From Phytoamicus setariae (GTDB taxonomy: Bacteria > Pseudomonadota > Alphaproteobacteria > Rhizobiales > Rhizobiaceae): DNA of 64,000 nt. The notes below the pieces were generated by a model. The model was not told the origin of the DNA, did no database searches, and saw only the letters and a program-made list of their open reading frames with translations. Positions 58,457-64,000 of the stretch are shown here, one piece after another. The DNA is taken from contig NZ_JAEQNC010000004.1 of the NCBI RefSeq assembly GCF_016722925.1, positions 310,001 to 374,000 on the forward strand, written 5' to 3'. A program made the position numbers and the translations under genes. Position 1 is the first letter of the stretch, and the number at the start of each line of letters is the position of its first letter.

Positions 58457-59884
58457 TCAATTGAGCGGAAAATTGACGACACGGCTGCCGCGGAAAATTT
58501 CGTGAAACGTCGCTGACGGAAGCGGTTCATCAAAATCCTTGTACAGGCAGCGGGCCTCGACGATGATGTCGTAGCCGATCATTGCAGCGTCTTTTCCGAG
58601 CGAAAGTGATGGCATGAGACCGTCCCACACTTCGCCATCGCAATGGAATGGCAGCGCTTGCGGCCGTTCCTTCTGCGGCACGGCCATTTCCTCAGCCAGC
58701 GACGCCCGCCAATCGGGTTTGTCGGTTTCGCAATCGGCCTTGCAGCTCGCCAGCGCGATCTGATTGTTGGCGGTGATCATCGCAATGTGCGGACGACCTT
58801 CGGCATCGAGCGCCAGATCGGTCCCCTCGCCGACCCCTTTTCCAGGATTGACCGCGTTGGCCGACCAACTGTCCTCCTTGCCGCAGTCGGACTTGCACCA
58901 GGCATACAGCAACTGGTGGCTGAGCTCGGGCGAATCCGTGCCGTCGCCAAAGAACAACGCCAGCCGTGGCTGTCCGTCCGACGTAAAGGCCAGGTCCCAG
59001 GTCGGGCTCGGAAAGGAGCCGCTTCCCTGGTTGACCACGAATGTCCGGGTCCAGCTGGCCTTGTCGGTGCAATCTTTTTCGCAGCCGTAGAAATACAGCC
59101 CGTCCTTGAGCTCCGTACCGTCTTCCTCGAAGGCGTAGACGTTGGCGACCAGACCCATTGCTCCATTTTCAGCCACCGCCAGCACGGGCTTTCCGAACGA
59201 TTCCGTCGCATAGCCCTCGCTACGATGCACCGCGAGGTCGACTTCCGCCCAGTTGGCTTTGTCGAGACAGTCGGTATCGCACGACATCACAAATGCACCG
59301 TAGTGATCCGGCTCGATCGAGTAATTCGCATCAGTGTAGACAAAGCGCGGTCGGCCCTTTGCATCCAGAACGAAGGTTCTGTCCGGGATCCTGAGCGTCA
59401 ATACCTCGCTCAGCAGATTGTCGCCGCTCGCCGCGATCTCGGTGAATTTCCAGTTTCCGGCATCCGCGCAGTCCTCATCGCATTCGCCGTAAGAATACGT
59501 GCGATTGTAAAATGCCCGCCCCGGCGCCGTCCGGCTCACAACATAGATGCGTGGCTTGCCTTCCGGCGTTACGGCCAGCTGCACTTTCATCGCACCCGGC
59601 AGCTCGATGAGCGCTTTTTGCCAATTGTCTCCACTGGTGCCGCAATCTGCCGCCTTGCAGACCCCATAGAAAACCTGATCCTTGGTCTTGCCGTCATACC
59701 CGGTGAAGGCCATGTGCGACGTGCCGTCCCGATCCTTTGCCAGCGAGATGGAGGACGATTCGTGATCCGGTGCGGGAAAGAGACCGCCTGTTTCCGCAGA
59801 GGCGGCGCTGTCGCCACTCCAGAGATGAATGACGAGCATGACCATGCCGAAGCCGGCACAAGCCAGCGCAATGCGTTTCAACAC
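58457..59884 (-). CDS. Exported repeat protein, six Cys-x(3-4)-Cys...Trp units (predicted beta-propeller)
   Basis: A 475-residue protein starting at GTG 59884, 6 bases after GGAAGGG. It has an N-terminal signal or anchor helix (IALACAGFGMVMLVIHLW). Then come six repeats, each with a Cys pair and a downstream Trp: C76/C81/W88, C135/C139/W145, C202/C206/W212, C268/C272/W278, C330/C334/W340 and C381/C385/W392. Most are accompanied by an Asp-x-x-Gly-x-Pro-hydrophobic strand motif (for example DAKGRPRFVY, DAEGRPHIAM). Spacings of 51-67 residues fit beta-propeller blades, each pinned by a periplasmic disulfide. No family is recognised with confidence; function unknown. It is monocistronic between the Rrf2 and AsnC genes. 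Confidence 0.75.
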   Translation of the reverse strand: MLKRIALACAGFGMVMLVIHLWSGDSAASAETGGLFPAPDHESSSISLAKDRDGTSHMAFTGYDGKTKDQVFYGVCKAADCGTSGDNWQKALIELPGAMKVQLAVTPEGKPRIYVVSRTAPGRAFYNRTYSYGECDEDCADAGNWKFTEIAASGDNLLSEVLTLRIPDRTFVLDAKGRPRFVYTDANYSIEPDHYGAFVMSCDTDCLDKANWAEVDLAVHRSEGYATESFGKPVLAVAENGAMGLVANVYAFEEDGTELKDGLYFYGCEKDCTDKASWTRTFVVNQGSGSFPSPTWDLAFTSDGQPRLALFFGDGTDSPELSHQLLYAWCKSDCGKEDSWSANAVNPGKGVGEGTDLALDAEGRPHIAMITANNQIALASCKADCETDKPDWRASLAEEMAVPQKERPQALPFHCDGEVWDGLMPSLSLGKDAAMIGYDIIVEARCLYKDFDEPLPSATFHEIFRGSRVVNFPLN

Positions 59885-60072
59885 CAGGAACCCTTCCAGA
59901 ATCGACGTCGGGGAATCGCTTGGGCGGCAAGGACGACGCCGGAATGTCCCGGTCAGCTGTCGATGGCTGCCCGACGAATAGATCCCCGGACTTGTTATGA
60001 CTGCAACTTGTTCTGGGTTCTTGACGTTTGAGGTGCCGGCAACATTCGGCCGACAACGCCAAATTCGCATCT

Positions 60073-60555
60073 TCAGCCGGCGAGTCTGCCTGCACCATGC
60101 GCGCGACGCATCGCATCGGAATAAGAAACCGCACCCTTGATCTCGCGTGTCGCCATGGATGTCACGGTTCGCCGGACCCCGGGAAGCCGGCTGATTTCCT
60201 TGCGCAACACATGGTCGAGCGCGATCATGTCAGCCGCCACGATATGCAGCAGATAATCCGCCTCGCCGGTGGTGGCATGGCAACTGAGGATGAACGGCTC
60301 CTTGAGGACAGCCAGCTCGAACGCCTCCGAAAGCTCAAACTCGACCGATGCCTGCACGAACGCCTCGATCCCGAAGCCAAGCTTGGCAGGGTCGAGGCGC
60401 GTGGTGTAGCCGCGAATGATGCCTGCGTCCTCGAGTGCCTTTACCCGCTTCCAGCATGGCGTTTTGCTCAATCCAACCTGTTCGGCAAGCGCCATGAAGG
60501 AAATGCGGGCATCGGCCTCCAAGGCGGCAACGATTTTCCGGTCCAGTGCATCCAT
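60073..60555 (-). CDS. Lrp/AsnC family transcriptional regulator (KynR-like position)
   Basis: A 160-residue regulator with N-terminal AsnC-type HTH (MDALDRKIVAALEADARISF, then LAEQVGLSKTPCWKRVKALE) and C-terminal RAM ligand-binding domain. ATG 60555 is preferred; GTG 60570 would add five residues. It is divergent from the TDO-like gene. In Pseudomonas an Lrp-type protein, KynR, controls kynurenine genes from a comparable position, so it may sense tryptophan or kynurenine here. That parallel is inference. Confidence 0.88.
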   Translation of the reverse strand: MDALDRKIVAALEADARISFMALAEQVGLSKTPCWKRVKALEDAGIIRGYTTRLDPAKLGFGIEAFVQASVEFELSEAFELAVLKEPFILSCHATTGEADYLLHIVAADMIALDHVLRKEISRLPGVRRTVTSMATREIKGAVSYSDAMRRAHGAGRLAG

Positions 60556-60633
60556 GCTCGATCGTTCCACCCATCTGCAAAAATTAAGTCGATCATTCTA
60601 CATATCCCAGAGATCGGATAACGAAAAGGAACA

Positions 60634-60741
60634 ATGTTCAGCGAGAAAGGACTAGAATGGCAAGATCGACATCCTTCAGCCATTCAGGGGAACAACGACA
60701 ATGGACCGGAACGAATACCACGCACTGATCGAGAATCCTGA
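60634..60741 (+). other. Possible 35-codon upstream reading frame overlapping the TDO-like start
   Basis: ATG 60634, preceded 4-5 bases earlier by AAAAGGA, opens a frame (MFSEKGLEWQDRHPSAIQG...) ending at TGA 60739-60741, 38 bases inside the TDO-like gene. It has one Trp codon, at position 9. It could be a leader peptide affecting translation of the enzyme, or chance. Confidence 0.25.
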
Positions 60742-61441
60742 AATGCGCGACTACGGCGTCTACCTGCAGGTCGACAAGCTGCTGGAATGTCAGAAGCCGT
60801 TGGCCGAGATGGCCAACGCCGACGAATTGCAGTTCCAGATTGTCCACCAGGTGGAAGAACTCTGGATGAAGCTGATGGCTTACACGCTGGCTGACGTGCT
60901 CGAATACATGGGCAAGCAGGATACCCACCGGATCGTCACCCTGATGGGCCGCGTGCATCGCCTCATGCGGCTGATGACCGCCCAACTGGATGTACTCGAA
61001 ACCATGTCTCCCAAGGAATACCAGCAGATCCGGCTGCAGCTCGGCAATGGCAGCGGTCAGGAGTCACCCGGCTTCCGGCTGCTGCTGCGCATGCCGTTCG
61101 ATCTCTGGGAAGGCTACAAGGCCGCCTATCTCGATGGCCGTGGCCTGACGGTTGCCGAAGTCTATGACGCAAAATACGACCATGGCGACAGCTATGTGGT
61201 TGCCGAAGCGCTCATCGAGTTCGATGAACTGTTCCAGAAGTTCCGCGCCAACCACGTCTATCTCATCCATCGCTCCATCGGCATGGGTTCCAAGTCTCTG
61301 AAGGGCCGCCCGGTGGATCTGCTTCAGGCTGGCGCCCGCCACCGCTTCTTCCCCGAGCTCTGGGATATCCGCTGCACGATGACCGACGAATGGGGCAGCC
61401 AGTACGGCGTTGTGCGCGATTCGATCAGTCAGCCCGAATAA
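60701..61441 (+). CDS. Tryptophan 2,3-dioxygenase-like haem protein (short, divergent)
   Basis: A 246-residue member of the TDO superfamily. Aligned by eye with Xanthomonas TDO, the distal H55 equals H49 (FQIVHQVEELW), Y113 equals Y107, R117 equals R111 (ETMSPKEYQQIR), and the haem ligand H240 equals H185 (FRANHVYLIH). The SGFQSLQYR segment is SGQESPGFR, about 45 residues are missing between it and the haem ligand, and the GTGGSSG substrate loop is replaced by SKSLKGRP. FFPELWDIR is kept. Haem binding is likely, but tryptophan specificity is doubtful; a relative acting on another aromatic is possible. AGGGGA precedes ATG 60701. Divergent from the AsnC regulator. Confidence 0.8.
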   Translation: MDRNEYHALIENPEMRDYGVYLQVDKLLECQKPLAEMANADELQFQIVHQVEELWMKLMAYTLADVLEYMGKQDTHRIVTLMGRVHRLMRLMTAQLDVLETMSPKEYQQIRLQLGNGSGQESPGFRLLLRMPFDLWEGYKAAYLDGRGLTVAEVYDAKYDHGDSYVVAEALIEFDELFQKFRANHVYLIHRSIGMGSKSLKGRPVDLLQAGARHRFFPELWDIRCTMTDEWGSQYGVVRDSISQPE

Positions 61442-61580
61442 CCTCTTGCATCCTATTTTCTAGCAAACGCGAGCCGCCCGCTTTGTCGAGCGGCTTGCAA
61501 TGCCTTGTCTGAGGCCCTGGCCTTGCGGAACGCTACGTCCTTGGCGTTTTGCTTGGCAAATTTCGGAAGCACCTGAACGC

Positions 61581-62048
61581 CTAACTCTGCTTGTGGCGAT
61601 CCGGATTGGTGGGTTGCGGAAGCGCAAATATCTCCAGGAACGATTTCCCGCTGACGATCGTGTCGCTCAAGGTGTATTTGTTGAGAACATCGATGAAAGC
61701 CTGATTGGCTTGCCGAAAGAAATCCTTCGCCTTGCAGATTGCGGTAATCGCGCAGCAATTGGTCGATTTATCAAAGCATTCAACGATATGCATGTTCGGT
61801 TCCAACTTGAGCACGATATCCCCCAGCCGCATGGACGCAGGTTCGCCCGAAAGCCGAATGCCCCCACCTCGTCCTTTGGTGCTGTCGATGAAACCGAGTT
61901 GTGAGAGCCGGTGCGCCACTTTCACCAGGTGATTGCGGGAAATTCCGTAATGGTCCGCGACCTCGCGCACTGAGCACTGCTGCTCGGGCTGGGCCGCCAG
62001 ATACATCAACATACGCAAACCGTAGTCTGTGAAAGTCGTTAGCTGCAT
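61581..62048 (-). CDS. nsrR: NsrR, nitric-oxide-sensing Rrf2 repressor
   Basis: A 155-residue Rrf2 protein: N-terminal MQLTTFTDYGLRMLMYLAA as in NsrR, wing GRGGGIRL, and iron-sulfur ligands among C91, C98/C99 and C105 (ECFDKSTNCCAITAICKAK). NsrR loses repression when its cluster reacts with NO. ATG 62048 is chosen; the longer frame to 62138 runs through the operator and is not protein-like. It is divergent from hmp, its classic target. Confidence 0.92.
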   Translation of the reverse strand: MQLTTFTDYGLRMLMYLAAQPEQQCSVREVADHYGISRNHLVKVAHRLSQLGFIDSTKGRGGGIRLSGEPASMRLGDIVLKLEPNMHIVECFDKSTNCCAITAICKAKDFFRQANQAFIDVLNKYTLSDTIVSGKSFLEIFALPQPTNPDRHKQS

Positions 62049-62102
62049 TTCTCGAATCTTTTTTCTCAACCTCTTGCAAATTAGAGGATGGTGCGTATTT
62101 TT

Positions 62103-62127
62103 AAATATGTATGTAAGATACATATTT
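62103..62127. promoter_or_regulatory. NsrR operator upstream of hmp
   Basis: AAATATGTATGT and AGATACATATTT flank a central A as a 12-1-12 palindrome with one mismatched pair, matching the NsrR-type dyad of ATG-x-AT / AT-x-CAT halves. It ends one base before the hmp ribosome-binding site AGGAG (62128-62132), so NsrR would block hmp transcription directly. Confidence 0.85.
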
Positions 62128-62137
62128 AGGAGTTGCA

Positions 62138-63373
62138 ATGCTTACCCCCGAGACGATCGCCATCGTAAAATCCACTGCCCCGGTGCTTGCCGAGCATGGC
62201 GAACTACTGACACGTCACTTCTATACGCGGATGTTTACGCACAATCCCGAAGTGCTGCCGTTCTTCAATCCCACCAACCAGCACAAGGGAAGCCAGCAGC
62301 GAGCGCTCGCGGGCGCCATTGCCGCCTATGCCGCAAACATCGACAATCTCGGTGTACTGATGGGCGCAGTGGAACTGATCGCCCAGAAACATGCCTCACT
62401 GATGATCAAGCCGGAGCACTATCCGATTGTCGGCGCAAATCTGCTCGCATCCATCCGGGAAGTGCTGGGAACGGCTGCGACCGACGACATCATCAACGCC
62501 TGGGCGCAAGCCTATGGCTTCCTGGCGGACATCCTTACGAAGCGCGAAGCAGAAATCTATGCTGACAATTCCGAGGCCGCCGGCGGCTGGGAAGGCTTTA
62601 GAAAATTCCGGTTGATCCGCAAGGAAACCGAAAGCCTGAACATCGTTTCCCTCTACCTCCAACCCGCTGATGGCTTACAGTTGAAGACGTTCAAGCCGGG
62701 GCAGTATGTGACCGTTCGCGTGACGCTTCCGAACGGCATGACGACTATGCGCAACTACAGCCTCTCGGACAAACCGGGCATGGACTGGTATCGCATTTCC
62801 GTAAAAAGGGAAAAGGCGACGGTACAGAGTGCACCGGATGGTTATGTCTCCAACCACCTTCACGACCATTTCCATATCGGCGACGAAGTCGAGATTGCGC
62901 CACCCTGCGGCGAGTTCTGCCTCGATGCGAGCAAGGCGGACAAACCTCTGGTCCTCATGGCCGGCGGCGTCGGCATCACTCCGCTCATCAGCATTCTGAA
63001 GAACGCTCTTGAGCTCGATCCGCAACGCGAAATTCTCTTCATCCATGCCTGTGTCGATGAAGAGATGCAGGCATTTAGGCAGAAGTTGCATTCCATCGAA
63101 GCAACGCATCCCAATGTGAGGGTCCATTCCCGTTATAGCGACCGCGACCATGGAACCGACGACACGAAGAGCTTTGGGCTGTTGAGCGAGGAATTTCTCG
63201 ACGCCCAGATCAGCAATCGTGGCGCCGATTTCTACTTTTGTGGCCCCAAGCCGTTCATGCAGATCGTCTATGGCGTGCTGAAGAATTGGAACATCCCCAC
63301 CGACCAGGTCCATTTCGAGTTTTTTGGCCCGGTCCAGGATCTTGAGGCGCAGCCATTGTCGAACGCCGCCTGA
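62138..63373 (+). CDS. hmp: Flavohaemoprotein, nitric oxide dioxygenase
   Basis: A 411-residue enzyme converting NO and O2 to nitrate with NAD(P)H. The globin domain has Y29, Q53 and proximal H85, the same numbering as in E. coli Hmp. The FAD domain shows RNYSLSDKPG and the NAD domain has AGGVGITPLISIL and FYFCGPKPFM. AGGAG and the NsrR operator lie just upstream, so it is probably induced by NO via NsrR. Confidence 0.96.
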   Translation: MLTPETIAIVKSTAPVLAEHGELLTRHFYTRMFTHNPEVLPFFNPTNQHKGSQQRALAGAIAAYAANIDNLGVLMGAVELIAQKHASLMIKPEHYPIVGANLLASIREVLGTAATDDIINAWAQAYGFLADILTKREAEIYADNSEAAGGWEGFRKFRLIRKETESLNIVSLYLQPADGLQLKTFKPGQYVTVRVTLPNGMTTMRNYSLSDKPGMDWYRISVKREKATVQSAPDGYVSNHLHDHFHIGDEVEIAPPCGEFCLDASKADKPLVLMAGGVGITPLISILKNALELDPQREILFIHACVDEEMQAFRQKLHSIEATHPNVRVHSRYSDRDHGTDDTKSFGLLSEEFLDAQISNRGADFYFCGPKPFMQIVYGVLKNWNIPTDQVHFEFFGPVQDLEAQPLSNAA

Positions 63374-63689
63374 GATCGACTAAGGATCCCGCATCGCTTC
63401 ACCGAAGCCAATCCAGTCGGGCGCAGAGTGATGATCGCTCCGCGCCCGAGAGGCTTCCTGTGGCAGCCAGGCTGAAATGCCTGTTCTGGCACAAAGCGGA
63501 AATGTCGCATTAGGCTGGGCACGGCACGGCGATCAGCACCGATTTGAACTGCTGGCGCGGGTTGCAAAGGCAGATCAGGGGATTGATCAATCCTCCCATT
63601 CGCCGCATCGTTCCGCAACACGCTGCGGATTTGCGCGCGGCAGCTTTTAGACCAAGGCGGCATTCAGTTTTGAATCTTGGAGATTTTTT
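63374..63689. other. Intergenic region after hmp, with a hairpin
   Basis: 316 bp without a supported gene. TCGGGCGCAGAG (63417-63428) and CTCCGCGCCCGA (63438-63449) form a strong 12-bp stem with one mismatch, about 45 bases after hmp; it is not followed by a T-tract but is the likely end of the message. The rest shows nothing recognisable. Confidence 0.5.
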
Positions 63690-63764
63690 TGGAGCGGGCG
63701 AAGGGATTTGAACCCTCGACCCCAACCTTGGCAAGGTTGTGCTCTACCCCTGAGCTACACCCGC
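63690..63764 (-). tRNA. tRNA-Gly (anticodon GCC)
   Basis: Read on the minus strand the 75 bases fold as a cloverleaf: acceptor GCGGGTG/CGCCCGC, D-arm AGCTCAGGGGTAGAGC, anticodon stem ACCTT/AAGGT with loop TGCCA centre giving anticodon GCC, T-arm with GGTTCAAATC, and an encoded CCA end. Confidence 0.96.
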
Positions 63765-63891
63765 TCAATTACGACGATCCGGGGTAGGCTGGACCGAAGC
63801 ACGCTGCCGTCCGGCGGCGTTGAGCGCTATATGACCCAAGCCGTTTGAAATTGCAACAGGGTCCTAGGCGACTTTTTTTGAAAAGTTTTGA

Positions 63892-64000
63892 TCAAATTTC
63901 TCTCTGCGTCTCCAGGCTCGTGGATGTCAGCAGTCCGGATGCGCGGAGAATTTCGGCCGTTGCATTAATATCCGCTTGTATTGCCGCTTCCGCAGCCACT
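63892..64000 (-). CDS. C-terminal fragment of an unidentified gene cut by the right edge
   Basis: A minus-strand frame enters from the right edge and ends at TGA 63892-63894. The 35 visible residues (including ILRASGLLTSTSLETQREI) look like a soluble helical C-terminus. Coding bias is moderate and no family is recognised, so this is tentative. The 127 bases between it and the tRNA show nothing else. Confidence 0.35.
   Translation of the reverse strand, partial: VAAEAAIQADINATAEILRASGLLTSTSLETQREI

Noticed and set aside
58267-58533. An 88-codon minus-strand frame between the repeat protein and the Rrf2 gene
   Set aside because: It overlaps the ends of both genes and the Rrf2 promoter, and its sequence is not protein-like.
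61453-61758. A minus-strand frame after nsrR ending in a Lys/Ala-rich 39-codon stretch
   Set aside because: Most of it overlaps nsrR in another frame; the remaining part has only a GTG start without clear ribosome-binding site and no known family. Could be a tiny gene but unsupported.
63510-63734. A minus-strand 74-codon frame starting within the tRNA
   Set aside because: Its start (GSRVQIPSPAP) is the usual false frame produced by tRNA sequence.

Overview
The window looks like chromosomal DNA of an alphaproteobacterium of the order Rhizobiales, most likely family Rhizobiaceae (Rhizobium/Agrobacterium/Neorhizobium type). This rests on high-GC codon use, the gene order glgP-glgB-glgC-glgA-pgm-glgX, a soxBDAG sarcosine oxidase operon, a three-piece pntAA-pntAB-pntB transhydrogenase, an aa3-oxidase subunit IV gene, and the short GC-rich inverted repeats common between genes in this group. 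There are no prophage genes, transposases or CRISPR arrays; almost everything is intact and densely packed.

Layout. (1) 1-9464: an M20 amidohydrolase (cut by the left edge), a divergent LysR regulator, a four-gene polyamine/opine-type ABC importer, a ThDP enzyme of the 5-guanidino-2-oxopentanoate decarboxylase type and a guanidinobutyrase-like ureohydrolase. Together they suggest uptake and breakdown of arginine-derived guanidino acids. (2) 9590-17688: a small lipoprotein, a BetI-like TetR regulator, a Rieske oxygenase alpha subunit, a PotFGHI-type importer and a YtcJ-type amidohydrolase, probably a regulon for a quaternary amine or polyamine-like substrate. (3) 17835-24975: an EamA half-transporter divergent from a three-gene transglutaminase-DUF2126 / ATP-grasp-alpha-E / transglutaminase operon, a predicted peptide-tagging system without an established function. 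(4) 25096-26265: a TadG/VWA pilus-type protein. (5) 26541-37877: the glycogen cluster glgP-B-C-A-pgm-(DUF6500)-glgX. (6) 37923-44099: a DUF2332 protein and soxBDAG. (7) 44395-49602: rpsU, a TPR lipoprotein, a VOC protein and cox subunit IV-pntAA-pntAB-pntB. (8) 49847-56109: an orphan TakP-like TRAP binding protein, a class-I amidotransferase peptidase, msrPQ, a small membrane protein, a GNAT acetyltransferase, a TerB/DUF533 protein and KDPG aldolase. (9) 56257-60555: a WYL regulator that appears to start at ATT, VOC and EVE-domain genes behind a 61-bp palindrome, an Rrf2 regulator, and an exported protein with six Cys-x3/4-Cys...Trp repeats. (10) 60073-63373: an AsnC regulator divergent from a shortened tryptophan-dioxygenase-like haem protein, then nsrR and hmp around a clear NsrR operator. 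(11) A tRNA-Gly(GCC) and a gene cut by the right edge.

Most catabolic genes feed nitrogen- and carbon-rich compounds (guanidino acids, polyamines or betaines, sarcosine) into central metabolism. The glycogen cluster, KDPG aldolase and transhydrogenase serve carbon storage and redox balance. nsrR/hmp and msrPQ serve nitrosative and oxidative damage control. The best candidates for undescribed biology are the ATP-grasp/alpha-E/transglutaminase operon, the repeat protein at 58457-59884, the divergent TDO-like protein, and the WYL-VOC-EVE locus with its start-codon palindrome and ATT initiation.
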